Source: Variovorax sp. PBL-H6
GTDB lineage: Bacteria; Pseudomonadota; Gammaproteobacteria; Burkholderiales; Burkholderiaceae_C
Assembly (NCBI RefSeq): GCF_901827155.1
Contig: NZ_LR594659.1
Location: 3,348,001-3,412,000, forward strand
Direction: 5' to 3'
Length of the DNA: 64,000 nt
Of this stretch, positions 36,201-44,980 are shown in pieces. The notes below the pieces were generated by a model. That model made no database searches. It was given only the letters and a program-made list of their open reading frames with translations, and was not told where the DNA came from. Made by a program: the position numbers and the translations under genes. Numbering within the stretch: the first letter of the stretch is position 1; every line of letters begins with the position of its first letter.

Positions 36201-37044
36201 GCCCGCCGCGCCCGCGCCGGGCGATCCCGCGCCCACCCTGGTCCCCGGCAGTTGGCGCTGGGACTGGAAGGAAGGCGAGCCCGCGATCTATCCCGCCCAA
36301 TTCACCGCGCCTTCGCGCTACATCTTCCAGCCCCATCCCGGCGATGACGTAAAGGACTACGGCCAGCGTTACGGAAAGGCGCTCACCGCGGCGCTGCACG
36401 CCTTCATCCGCCCCTTCCAGGAAAGCAGGTCCGTCCCGAAGACGCCGCAAGGCCAGGACGCGCCGCTTGCGTCGGCCATCCTCGGCGCCTTTCCCGATGC
36501 GCGGCCGGATGACGACTGCGTGGCCCGCAGTCTCGCCGGCGCACTCATGGGCTTCCTTCCTACCGTAGACGGCAATCTGCGGCTGTCGCTCAACGAATGG
36601 CTGCGCGACGGCACCTTCTGGTCGCTGCGCACCGCCTGGGCACAGAGCCGGGAGGCGGACGTCTTCGAGAGGGCCAAGGCATTGCTCGAAGCGCCACTGA
36701 AGGAAGTGATGCAACTGCGTCCCTCGCCGGAACTCGTCTGGCGGCGCGTCAAGCGCGGCGGCGTCCAACTTGGCCACGAAAGGCTCGTCGAGGGGCAGAC
36801 GGTGGTCCTGTCGCTGGTATCGGCAACGCAGCAGAGCCTGCGCGAGAACAAGCTCGATGTGACACCGATCTTCGGCGGCAGCCGCACGCAGAACGGCCCG
36901 CATCCGGCGCATGCGTGCCCGGGCTACCAGACGGGCATGGGCGTGCTGCTCGGTATTCTTGCCGGCCTGGTCGACGAGAAGGAGAGAATGCGGCCCAGCC
37001 CGGCGCCGCTGGCTTTCACCTTCGAGGGCCGGCTCGGCGGTTGA
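33253..37044 (+). CDS. Three-part fusion: N-terminal ferredoxin-like domain, DyP-type peroxidase, cytochrome P450-like domain
   Basis: 1263 residues. Part 1 (about 1-165) resembles the ferredoxin-like half of DyP-related proteins (H-S-F-R-V-A-V-L, L-L-A-V-T-F-D-G) and is joined by a helical linker. Part 2 (about 305-800) is a DyP peroxidase: G-G-I-L-R, G-F-A-D-G at 501-505 with the catalytic Asp504, L-L-L-G-Y-P-N-E, N-G-S-F-L-V-V-R-K-L-R-Q-D-V, and C-P-F-H-A-H-I-R-R-A-N-P-R with proximal His630. Part 3 (about 830-1263) ends like a P450: an I-helix-like L-A-G-A-L-M-G (about 1094-1100) and a haem-thiolate loop H-A-C-P-G with Cys1222 followed by the L-helix. The K-helix reads E-V-M-Q (1151-1154) in place of ExxR. 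There is no signal peptide or membrane segment, so it is probably cytosolic. It could hold two haems and use peroxide at both. ATG 33253 follows GGCAGGGA. Confidence 0.85.
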   Translation: MRAELVIKGKSLTGSSDLTLLASIKPGLVPSLDAVTYKTRAKRLLKTLQGGRASLHEHTLLRPISDAVERVAKIHSFRVAVLEPEDKILLAVTFDGTWEAYIRVLWQKVGTLLDVIFCNSDGYVVSHEAGFEAWAGWVRNVQVETAFYYNTHGLTVEDARYLRDEERLHRRPPAPSSPDAQAAEALAATRLRVRTPEEIAWEAASTSQPRALDASRQALQSLAVLFRLTDLYLPGTDDGRVLQRAGRDILREFVSLMEGSALPPQLKQAMRVRFDRQLRWLLPEDDPKVTRPREVPELPPKAVVDDPGDVQGGILRSYESITHGCLLLVAFDARGAAAGLLDELRKSLTTATGQPPAGQPIVNVALTYEGLRFLGMPEEQLAWFPQEFREGMEARASMLGDFRANHPRRWRLPQRFAQGGASEHDTAVELAAVHLVIQLRIGAPGNEVSDPADRNHPLHGTIGKLFGNPGQGGARPGVRLLAIEPLRRYLNNKEQIQEHFGFADGDGQPVLDAVPQGAVYRNQVHLGELLLGYPNEADPAPQEDSDAQRERVRFFRNGSFLVVRKLRQDVAALYETVRRGSRDTGLDEDLIFAKLMGRRRDGRPLVDATAINDFDYRADGEGKVCPFHAHIRRANPRPEEAVQGPQDAPGRRRPRIMRRSMSYGPRYAFPEVAPEDGYVDDGQERGLMFMAYNASISEQFEVIQRWLVGGNSAGGFSGQSDSLLGVPEVGEDRSFRFEHPVDGVPRSHRIALDAAPGVDEESRPYVRVEWGAYLFTPSVHALQQLIHLAALGPRPLPVWSADEGEQRIKELLRLEGAPCPARAILAWKSALEDPEAQEKFISAGIWAAIREHHGGVLRTAYGVLVADRERVLEVLGDDLHYTVSGYRERMDLSIGQIHLGLDRDRSGEYERQSKEVNKAISGIDKQSAFRSAFAFTTEVLNKFIEAEKGIAPLLGRKRWELNLDTKEVSDKVLAQLCQEWFGLPAAPAPGDPAPTLVPGSWRWDWKEGEPAIYPAQFTAPSRYIFQPHPGDDVKDYGQRYGKALTAALHAFIRPFQESRSVPKTPQGQDAPLASAILGAFPDARPDDDCVARSLAGALMGFLPTVDGNLRLSLNEWLRDGTFWSLRTAWAQSREADVFERAKALLEAPLKEVMQLRPSPELVWRRVKRGGVQLGHERLVEGQTVVLSLVSATQQSLRENKLDVTPIFGGSRTQNGPHPAHACPGYQTGMGVLLGILAGLVDEKERMRPSPAPLAFTFEGRLGG

Positions 37045-37236
37045 ATCGCGACGCAACCAAACTTCCACGGCGCCGAAGGCGCGAACCCGACGTGTCCTCG
37101 AACATGACCAGACCGTCGGGACGTGAGTGACGGCGAAGGCCGTCGCCGGATGGTACTTGTACCGATGGGTACGCGCCGCCATGCCAGTTACCCTGCTTTC
37201 TCCCAAGGACCCCATTCATTGGAGAGTGGCAAGCGG

Positions 37237-38259
37237 ATGAACAAGAACATGTGGAGACTGGCCGCGATGGCAGCGCTGATGGGTCTGTCGACGGGTGCGC
37301 CGGCGCAGACCGTCAATGTGATCTGCTCGGTCCAGGCCGAGTGGTGCAACATGATCTCGACGGTTTATGCGAGGACGACCGGCGTGAAGCTGAACATGTC
37401 GCTCAAAGGCTCGGGCGAAGCGTTGGCACAACTGATTGCCGAGCGCGACAACCCGAAGACCGATGTGTGGTTCGGTGGCACCGGTGACCCGCACCTGCAG
37501 GCCGCCGAATCGGGTTTGACGCTCGAATACAAGTCGCCCAAACTGCCTGAGCTCTATCCATGGGCCCAGCAACAGGCGCAGCAGTCGGCCTACAAGACAG
37601 TCGGCATCTATTCCGGTCCCCTCGGCTTCGCCTACAACACCGAGCTGGCGAAGAAGAAGAAGATGGATGGGCCGCACAGCTGGGCCGATCTGCTCAAGCC
37701 CGAGTACAAGGGCGACGTCCAGGTAGCAAACCCCGCGTCGAGCGGCACCGCCTACACCATGATCGCAACGCTGGTGCAACTGATGGGCGAGGACAAGGCC
37801 TTCGAGTATTTGAAAGGCTTGCATCGCAACGTGAGCCAATACTCGCGATCGGGCGTCGGGCCGCTCAAGGCAGTGGCTCGCGGCGAAACGGCGGTGGCGA
37901 TCTGCTTCATCCACGATGCGCCACAGGAGCGCATGGCAGGCTTTCCGGTCGCTGCGCTGACGCCTTCGGAGGGCACCGGCGCGGAGATCGGCTCGATGAG
38001 CATCATCAAGGGTGCGCGCAACCTCGAGCAGGCCAGGAAGTTCTACGAATGGGCACTCACGCCGCAGGCCCAGACCTTCGGCGCGTTGACCAAGCAATAC
38101 CAGCTGCCGTCGAACAAGGCGACACCGGTGGATGCCAACGTTCCCGACTTCAAGAAGATCAAGTTGATCAGCTACGACTACGCGAAGTACGGACAGAGCT
38201 CCGAGCGCAAGCGGCTGATCTCCCGTTGGGAAAAGGAAGTCGGCTCCTTGCCGCACTAG
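37237..38259 (+). CDS. Periplasmic ABC substrate-binding protein (ferric/polyamine-like family)
   Basis: 340 residues with signal peptide (MNKNMWRLAAMAALMGLSTG, cleavage after A-P-A-Q). A type 2 solute-binding protein of family 1: V-W-F-G-G-T-G-D-P, the hinge region G-I-Y-S-G-P-L-G-F-A-Y-N and G-T-A-Y-T-M. Two Cys near the N-terminus (C-S-V-Q-A-E-W-C) may form a disulfide. Similar proteins bind Fe3+ or 2-aminoethylphosphonate; the sequence alone does not decide. The permease gene begins 2 bases after the stop. Confidence 0.9.
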   Translation: MNKNMWRLAAMAALMGLSTGAPAQTVNVICSVQAEWCNMISTVYARTTGVKLNMSLKGSGEALAQLIAERDNPKTDVWFGGTGDPHLQAAESGLTLEYKSPKLPELYPWAQQQAQQSAYKTVGIYSGPLGFAYNTELAKKKKMDGPHSWADLLKPEYKGDVQVANPASSGTAYTMIATLVQLMGEDKAFEYLKGLHRNVSQYSRSGVGPLKAVARGETAVAICFIHDAPQERMAGFPVAALTPSEGTGAEIGSMSIIKGARNLEQARKFYEWALTPQAQTFGALTKQYQLPSNKATPVDANVPDFKKIKLISYDYAKYGQSSERKRLISRWEKEVGSLPH

Positions 38260-38260
38260 C

Positions 38261-40486
38261 GTGAGCGCACCCGTGCGCGGGCGGCCCGGCTCCGCAGGCG
38301 CCATCTGGTGGTGCATCGCGATCGGCTGCGCGGCCTACCTCCTCCTGCCCTGGTACGCGATTCAGGACACCAGTTGGTACGAAGCCCTGCCGGACATCTT
38401 CGGCAAGGGAGAAGGCGCAAATGGCGTCATGCAGGCCATGCTGCAGGGCCGCGCCTGGCTCTGGGTCGGTATTGCCGGCCTGGCCATCTGCGTCGCAGGT
38501 GCCTTGCTGCGTCCAGGGCGCGCACAGGGTCAGGTACTCCTGGCCGGTGGCGCGGTGGGTTTTCTCGGCCTGGCACTGACGGGCTTCCTGATCGGGTCCA
38601 AGGGCTGGTCCTTCGCAGCCCTCGAGGCGCGTCTCGGGGAGTTGCCATTGCATCAGTTCGGCATCGGCGCTGGAGGCTTCATCGCACTCGCCGCACTGCT
38701 GCTGCTCGCCGCCTTCGGGCTGGCACGCATGGGTTACTTCCGCGGCGACCTGTTCGTCTCCGCCGCGGTGATGGGATGCGGTGCGTTGATGGCACTGTTC
38801 ATTGCCTACCCGGTGAGCAAGGCGCTGGCGAGCGCTTTCCTCGACGAGGGCGGACTCTTTTCGCTCCATGCTCTTTTCGGCCGGATCGGCACCGAGCAGG
38901 TCTGGGGACTTGGCTGCCTGGCCGGCGGAGTGCGTTGCGGCGTTGCGTGGAACACCCTCGCACTGGCGCTTCTCACCGCGTCCGGGACGACCCTGCTCGG
39001 CACCTTGCTTGCGCTGATGGCCGAGCGCGGCGGCCGAAGATGGCGCCGGCCTCTGGGCGTGCTCGCTGTGCTGCCGATCATCACGCCGCCCTTCGTGGTC
39101 GGCCTTGGGCTGATCCTGCTGTTCGGCCGCGCCGGCGTCGTCAACCAACTGCTCGAAAGCACATTCGGCATCGAGCCGACGCGTTGGTTCTATGGCCTGC
39201 CCGGCATTCTTGTCGCGCAGCTTTTCGCCTTCACCCCGATTGCGTTCATGATCATGCGCGGCGTGGTGCAGGGGGTCGCACCGAGCCTCGAAGAGGCCGC
39301 CCAGATGCTGCGCGCCGACCGTCGCCGCACCTTCTTCACGATCACCTTGCCTCTGATTGCGCCCGGGCTGGCCAATGCGTTCCTCGTTGGCTTCATCGAG
39401 AGCATCGCCGACTTCGGCAACCCCGTGGTCGTAGGCGGCCAGTTCTCGGTGCTATCGACCGACATCTTCTTTGCGATCGTCGGCGCGCAATACGACCAGG
39501 GACGCGCCGCCTCCCTGGCGTGGGTACTGACCCTCTTCGCACTCGGCGTGTTCGCGATCCAGCGGGCCCTGCTCGGCAAGCGCAGCTTCACGACGGTGAC
39601 CGGCAAGGGCGACGCGGGCATTCCGATGGCGCTTCCGTCCGGCGTGCGGCGCGCCATCCAGTTCATTGCGCTGCCTTGGATCGCCTTCACGCTGGTGGTC
39701 TATCTGTTCGCCTTCGCGGGCGGTTTCGTGCAGACCTGGGGCCGGGACTACACCTTCACGTTGCGCCACTTCCACACCGCCTTCGCGCTCGAATGGAGCC
39801 AGTTCGGCCTGGTCTGGGCGGGGACTGCGTGGCACTCGCTGATCACCACGGTCAAGCTCGCGGCCATCGCGGCACCGCTCACGGCGGCGCTCGGGCTGCT
39901 GATCGCATGGCTGCTGGCGCGCAACGTCTTCCGGGGACAGGGCGCCTTCGAATTCGGCACGCTGCTGGCCTTTGCAATTCCGGGAACGGTGCTGGGCGTG
40001 AGCTACATCCTGGCCTTCAACGTGCCGCCGCTCGAGCTGACCGGGACGGGCCTGATCATCGTGCTGTGCTTCATGTTTCGAAATCTGCCGGTCGGCGTAC
40101 GTGCCGGGACCGCAGCTTTCAAGCAGCTCGACCGTTCGCTCGACGAGGCATCGTTGATGCTGCGCGCCTCGACCTCGCAAACCCTGTTCAAGGTCGTGCT
40201 GCCGCTGCTGAAGCCGGCCGTGGCCACCGCCCTGGTCTACAGCTTCGTACGCGCGATGACCACGGTCAGCGCGGTCATCTTCCTCGTCACGGCCGAAAAC
40301 GAACTGGCCACCACCTACATCATCAGCCGGGTCGGCAACGGAGACTACGGCGTCGCGCTGGCCTATTGCACCGTCATGATGCTGTTGATGGGCCTGGCGA
40401 TCGCGCTGGTGCAATTCCTCGTCGGAGAGCGCCGGCTTGGAAGGCGCATGGCTGTAGCGCCCGCGATGACCGTGACGGCCCAGTGA
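38261..40486 (+). CDS. ABC transporter permease with two permease domains and an N-terminal membrane extension
   Basis: 741 residues from GTG 38261. Two permease halves each carry the coupling-helix EAA motif: E-E-A-A-Q-M-L-R-A-D and D-E-A-S-L-M-L-R-A-S, both followed by T-L-P-L-I-A-P-G / V-L-P-L-L-K-P. This is the FbpB/AfuB arrangement, normally 500-560 residues. The about 165 N-terminal residues are extra and contain about four hydrophobic segments (for example A-W-L-W-V-G-I-A-G-L-A-I). It works with the neighbouring binding protein and ATPase. Confidence 0.92.
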   Translation: MSAPVRGRPGSAGAIWWCIAIGCAAYLLLPWYAIQDTSWYEALPDIFGKGEGANGVMQAMLQGRAWLWVGIAGLAICVAGALLRPGRAQGQVLLAGGAVGFLGLALTGFLIGSKGWSFAALEARLGELPLHQFGIGAGGFIALAALLLLAAFGLARMGYFRGDLFVSAAVMGCGALMALFIAYPVSKALASAFLDEGGLFSLHALFGRIGTEQVWGLGCLAGGVRCGVAWNTLALALLTASGTTLLGTLLALMAERGGRRWRRPLGVLAVLPIITPPFVVGLGLILLFGRAGVVNQLLESTFGIEPTRWFYGLPGILVAQLFAFTPIAFMIMRGVVQGVAPSLEEAAQMLRADRRRTFFTITLPLIAPGLANAFLVGFIESIADFGNPVVVGGQFSVLSTDIFFAIVGAQYDQGRAASLAWVLTLFALGVFAIQRALLGKRSFTTVTGKGDAGIPMALPSGVRRAIQFIALPWIAFTLVVYLFAFAGGFVQTWGRDYTFTLRHFHTAFALEWSQFGLVWAGTAWHSLITTVKLAAIAAPLTAALGLLIAWLLARNVFRGQGAFEFGTLLAFAIPGTVLGVSYILAFNVPPLELTGTGLIIVLCFMFRNLPVGVRAGTAAFKQLDRSLDEASLMLRASTSQTLFKVVLPLLKPAVATALVYSFVRAMTTVSAVIFLVTAENELATTYIISRVGNGDYGVALAYCTVMMLLMGLAIALVQFLVGERRLGRRMAVAPAMTVTAQ

Positions 40487-40507
40487 GGCAAGACAGAAAG
40501 CACAGGA

Positions 40508-41554
40508 ATGAGCACCGGCATCGAACTTCGCGACATCACCAAGCGCTACGGCGACGACCCGCGCGCGCCGCTGGCGGTCAAGGGAATCAGCTTCGAGGTG
40601 CCCAAGGGAACGCTCACCACGATCCTCGGGCCGTCCGGCTGCGGCAAGACCACCACCTTGCGCATGATCGCGGGCCTGGAGACGCCGAGCTCGGGCAGGA
40701 TCATCATGGGTGGGCGCGACGTGACCACGCTGGGCCCGGCGGAGCGCAACGTCAGCATGATGTTCCAGAGCTACGCCCTCTTTCCGCACATGAACGTGAT
40801 CGACAACGTCGGCTATGGACCCCGGATGAGCGGGTTGCGGCGGGAAGAGGCGCGGGCACGAGCTCGCGAGGCATTGCGCGGCGTCGGCCTCGTGGATTAC
40901 GACGATCGGCTGCCGAGCGAACTGTCGGGCGGCCAGCAGCAGCGAGTGGCACTCGCCCGAGCGCTCGTGCTCGAACCCGAGATTCTGCTGTTCGATGAAC
41001 CCTTGTCGAACCTCGATGCACGACTGCGCCGCGAGATGCGCGAGGAGATTCGCAACCTGCAGCAGCGCCTCGGCCTGACGGTGGCGTACGTCACCCACGA
41101 CCAAAGCGAAGCGCTGGCGGTGAGCGACCAGATCATCGTGATGGACAACGGCGTGATTGCACAACGGGGCAGCCCGCAACAGCTCTACGGTCGCCCTGAA
41201 AGCGAGTTCGTCGCCGCATTCATGGGCGAGGCCATGGTGTTCCCGGCCCTCGCCCATGCTGATGGCCGGGTGGACCTCGGGCCGCTGACGCTGCCGTCCA
41301 GGCACAGCATCGCGCCCGGCATCGTCAAGGTCGCGGTGCGGCCCGAGGCGTGGCTCATCGACTCGGCGGTCGGACTGCCTGCAATTGTGCGCAAGGTGGT
41401 CTACCTGGGCAGCGTCTACGAGTATGTATTCGAGACGGAACTGGGCTCGGTGTTTGTTGTCTCGCCCGATCTTTCGCGCCCTCTGAACATCGGCGCGCAA
41501 ATCAACTTGTCGTTGGCCGCCCACGGCGTTTCCGTAGTGCCTGCGGCTGCATGA
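40508..41554 (+). CDS. ABC transporter ATP-binding protein (FbpC/PotA-like)
   Basis: 348 residues. Walker A G-P-S-G-C-G-K-T-T, Q-loop M-F-Q-S-Y-A-L-F-P-H, signature L-S-G-G-Q-Q-Q-R, Walker B L-L-F-D-E-P-L-S-N-L-D, switch H in Y-V-T-H-D-Q. The C-terminal about 110 residues are a TOBE-type regulatory domain. Third gene of the importer operon, 21 bases after the permease. Confidence 0.95.
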   Translation: MSTGIELRDITKRYGDDPRAPLAVKGISFEVPKGTLTTILGPSGCGKTTTLRMIAGLETPSSGRIIMGGRDVTTLGPAERNVSMMFQSYALFPHMNVIDNVGYGPRMSGLRREEARARAREALRGVGLVDYDDRLPSELSGGQQQRVALARALVLEPEILLFDEPLSNLDARLRREMREEIRNLQQRLGLTVAYVTHDQSEALAVSDQIIVMDNGVIAQRGSPQQLYGRPESEFVAAFMGEAMVFPALAHADGRVDLGPLTLPSRHSIAPGIVKVAVRPEAWLIDSAVGLPAIVRKVVYLGSVYEYVFETELGSVFVVSPDLSRPLNIGAQINLSLAAHGVSVVPAAA

Positions 41555-41654
41555 AGGCAAAGATGCGGCACATTGCGCATCGCTCGACAGGAGCGGCGCG
41601 CATCACGCAACCTGATCCCGCCCCGTGGCTGCGTAGCCTTCGATGGTGCGCCGG

Positions 41655-44600
41655 TCAGAGCATGCCGCGCGTGCGCTCGGCGCGCTCCAGGTGCCAGCGC
41701 ATGTTCATCTGCTCGAAGGCGAGGCAGGCGGCATCGAGCAGCCGCTGCGCCTCGCCGACGCGGCCCCGGCCCACCTCGATCTGAGCCCGGGACAGCTGCG
41801 TCGCGGCCATCTCGTGTGCCGAGCCGCGCACCTGTGCCGAGCACTCGGCACGGTCGAGGTAGTGCTCGGCCCTCGCGAAGTCGTTGAGCTTGGCGGCAGC
41901 GCGTGCGAGCGCGCGGCACCCGAGGGCCTCGCCGATGCGATCGTGCTGGCGCACCCGCATGAAGAGCCGCGCTGCATGGTGCCTCGCCTCCTCGGCGCGG
42001 CCGCTGGCGACCGCGCCGTCGACCAGCCAGCCATGATTGAGCGAGGTGGCGAGCGCGCCCTTGCGCGCCTCGATCCACGCGGTGGCGTCCCTTACCGCCT
42101 GAAGGGCGTCGGGATCGCGCGTCAGGGTCCACTGCGCATACCCGGCGAGCGCACGACCCATGGCGAGCTGCTGGCGGCTCTTCACGTGTTCGGCAATCTC
42201 CGACGCACGCTCGGCCACGCGCAGGGCCTCTTCCCAGCGCCCTTGCCACTGGTAGACGACGCTGATCCAGTGGTGTACCGATGCCGAGACCTGGTGCAGC
42301 GAATCGCCCACCAGCAGCAAGGCCTCGGCGAAGCACTCGTCGGCCTGGGCGAAGCGGCCCTGGTCGCCGAGCAGGTAACCCTTGCAGGCCAGGGCATAGG
42401 CAGAGCCGACAGCGAGGCTGCTGCCGGGCCTGCTCTGGCGCCGCTTGCTGTCGACCGCAGAGTCCAGCAGCACGAGCGCCCGGCCGTAGTCGCCGGCCGC
42501 CAGCAGTGCCTGGCCCAGCGTGGCGCGCACCTGTGCGGCCAGGCGGGCATCGCCGATCTGCGTGGCGAGATCGAGTGCGGCTTCGCAGTGCGCGATCGCC
42601 GCCTTGGACATGCCCTTGGCATAGCAGATGTAGCCGAGCCAGTAGGAGGCCCGCGCGATCGCGTCCATGCTGGCGCTCTGGCGCGCCAGTGCCAGCCCGC
42701 GCTCGAAGATCGCCACGCCGTCAGCCAGACCCAGCGGATCGAAGACGCAGGCCATGCCCAGCTTCTGCGCGATCGCGCACCAGCGCAGCGCCAGCTCGCG
42801 GGACGGTTGACGTGACACCAGCTCGTCCAGCGCCTTCAGCGCGGCGGAGTATTGGGAACGGGCGCGGTCCAGCGCCGAGGCGGCCATGGCCTTGTCGCCG
42901 GCCAGCTCCGCGTAGCGTGCCGCGGGCTCGCCCATTGCGGCAGCGGCGCAGTGATAGGCCAGGGCTTCGTAGAGCTCCTCCTGGGCCGCGCCTTCGCCAC
43001 GGCCTTCAAGCACCTGCGCGATGCGGCGATGCATTTCGCGACGCCGGTGCAGGCCGACGGCCTCGTAGATCACGTCGCGGGTGATGCCATGTTTGAAGCG
43101 CAGCGTGCCCTGCTGCTCGCCCGCAAAGACGAAATCCTGCTCGGCCAGCGCAATCACGAGCGGATCGTCCGCGCCATGCCCGGTGACCTGTTCCAGCAAC
43201 CAGGCCGGAAATACGCCGCCGATGACGGCCGCCGCCCGCAGCACTTCGGCCTGCGCGGGCGGCAGGCGCTCGACCCGCGATTCGATCAATGCCGTGAGCC
43301 AGGCAGCGCTGCCCAGGCGGAGCTCGCGCAGCCACTCCCCGCCCTGTGCCGAGGCCGAATGGCACAGCTCCTCGATGAACAGCGGGATGCCGCCGGCGTA
43401 GCGCTGGATCTCGGCCACGACGAAGGGATCGGCGCCGGGCAGCAGGTGGCGGGTCGCCCTGGCGGCCTCGCCGTCGTCCAGCGGCTGCAGCTCTAGCGTG
43501 GTGATGGGCGCGAGGAACAGGCTTTCGCCGGCCGCGGCCCGTGTCATGGCGACGACCAGGATCGGCGCTTGCAGCGACAGCACCGCATCGAGCGCCTGTT
43601 GGCTCGCCTCGTCCGCCCACTGCCAGTCGTCCACCACCAGCATGAGCGGCTGGCGTGCCGCGAGCTGCGCGAACAGGTTCCGCAGCGCCGGCACCGCCGC
43701 GCCCGGACTGAGCTGGCGCGCCTCCTCGCGCGGCGAAACGAGCTGCCGCGCCTGGGCCAGCACCGCAGCGGCGCCCTCTTGCAGCTCCAGCCCGGCCAGC
43801 AGCGGATGCGCCTGCGCGGACTCGGCCGGCAAGCCCGGCGACAGCCCGAACAGTGCGCGCAGCATCTGCAGGAAAGGCTGCAGGGGTTCGGCAAGATAGG
43901 TGCCGCAGTAGCCCTGGAGCACCAGGCATTCGCCGGCGGCGGCGTGGCGGCGCAGTTCGTCCACGAGGCGCGTCTTGCCGACACCGGGGCCACCCGACAC
44001 GACGATGCACTGCGGCGCGCCGGCGATTGCCAAGCGCAGGCGATCGCGCAGCAGGCGCAGCGCCGGCTCGCGGCCGACGAAGGGGCAGAGGCGGCGCCGC
44101 TCCATCGCCTCCAGGCGCGTCGGCGTGGGCGCACGGCCCAGCACCCGGCACACGGCCAGCGGCGGCGTGCGGCCCTTGAGCAGCACCAGCACGGGTTCGC
44201 TGGAAGTGAAGAACTGGGAATACGGCCCGAGCGTCTCCTCGCTGACGCAGATGTCGTCACGCTCGGCGAGGTCCGACAGGCGCGCGGCGATGTTCGGCAC
44301 GTTGCCCAGCAGCTCGAAGCGGCCGCGCTCCACGTCGCCATCGGAAATGAGCACGAGTCCGGCGTGAATGCCGGAATGCAGCGTCAGCGCGCCCGCCGGG
44401 AATCCAGCGCCGTTGATGGCGAGCCGGCTGACCGCCGCGTGCAGCTCGAGCGCGGCCTCGGTCGCACGCCGCCCATCGTCCTCGCGCGTCTCGGGATAGC
44501 CGAAGAAGGCCAGCACGCCGTCTCCCTGGATGCGGGCGATATTGCCGCCATGGCGCGGAATGATCTCGCGGCAGAGCCGGCGCAGTTGCGCGAGCACTTC

Positions 44601-44746
44601 GGCGTAGAGCTCCGACTCCATCAGCTCGCCGAGGCGGGTGGACTCGGAGAGATCGGAAAAGAGGATGGTCAGGTACCGCCGCTGCCCGGAGGCGTCGTCG
44701 GTTGCGTCATCTGCAGCGGCAGTTTCTTCTTCGGAGGGGGGGACAT
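41655..44746 (-). CDS. Class III cyclase - AAA ATPase - TPR regulator; start out of frame across a C7 tract
   Basis: About 1030 residues. The conserved frame runs from TGA 41655 up to a stop at 44790-44792. It begins with the cyclase motif Y-L-T-I-L-F-S-D-L-S-E-S-T-R (about 44664-44625), then G-D-G-V-L-A-F-F, then an AAA/NB-ARC-like ATPase (Walker A S-G-G-P-G-V-G-K-T-R, Walker B L-M-L-V-V-D-D-W-Q-W-A-D), and a C-terminal tail of TPR-like repeats. In that frame the only ATG is 44621, inside the cyclase domain after the first metal Asp. An ATG at 44746 lies in the -1/+1 frame and would enter the conserved frame if the C7 tract at 44742-44736 had 8 Cs. Either the gene is phase-variable or a sequencing error or unusual start codon is involved. 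Similar proteins are annotated as adenylate cyclase/ATPase regulators. Confidence 0.82.
44736..44742. repeat. Homopolymeric C7 (G7 on plus strand) tract after a candidate start codon
   Basis: Seven G residues on the plus strand follow GGA, i.e. T-C7 on the coding strand directly after ATG 44746. With C7 that ATG leads to a stop after 25 codons (M-S-P-P-P-K-K-K...). With C8 it would join the cyclase-ATPase frame as M-S-P-P-P-S-E-E-E. Confidence 0.85.
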
Positions 44747-44800
44747 TTTGGGGCGCTGGGACTGCACGGCCCGCTTCCCCAGGCTGGGGTCACCGAGACC

Positions 44801-44816
44801 GACTACTTTGGTAGTC
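44801..44816. promoter_or_regulatory. Perfect inverted repeat GACTAC-TTTG-GTAGTC
   Basis: A 6+4+6 palindrome upstream of the cyclase-ATPase gene (minus) and downstream of nothing coding on the plus strand. It could be an operator for the cyclase gene or a small hairpin. No protein can be assigned. Confidence 0.4.
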
Positions 44817-44865
44817 TAAGTCCTACAGCAACAAATGGAAGCACCCAAGTGTCCCGCAAAGGCGC

Positions 44866-44883
44866 GAGGCCCCCCCGGGCCTC
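44866..44883. other. GC-rich hairpin between guaA and the cyclase-ATPase gene
   Basis: GAGGCCC (44866-44872) pairs with GGGCCTC (44877-44883) around a CCCC loop. No T-run follows on either strand beyond TT, so it is not a convincing intrinsic terminator for guaA, though it may slow transcription or mark a factor-dependent end. Confidence 0.4.
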
Positions 44884-44980
44884 TTGTGACGGTTTCGGTC
44901 AGCGGACAGGAAGTGCGCGCTGTCCCCCGACCGTCGCGGTCAATGGCTCGGCCGATTGGCGGTGGTCCCGGAGCCCGATT

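Noticed and set aside
31960..37215. A 1751-codon open frame on the minus strand
   Set aside because: It is antisense to the DyP-P450 gene and also covers pcm in the wrong frame. The plus frame at 33253 has the peroxidase and P450 motifs.
39452..41560. A 702-codon open frame on the minus strand
   Set aside because: Antisense to the permease and ATPase genes, whose motifs are clear on the plus strand.
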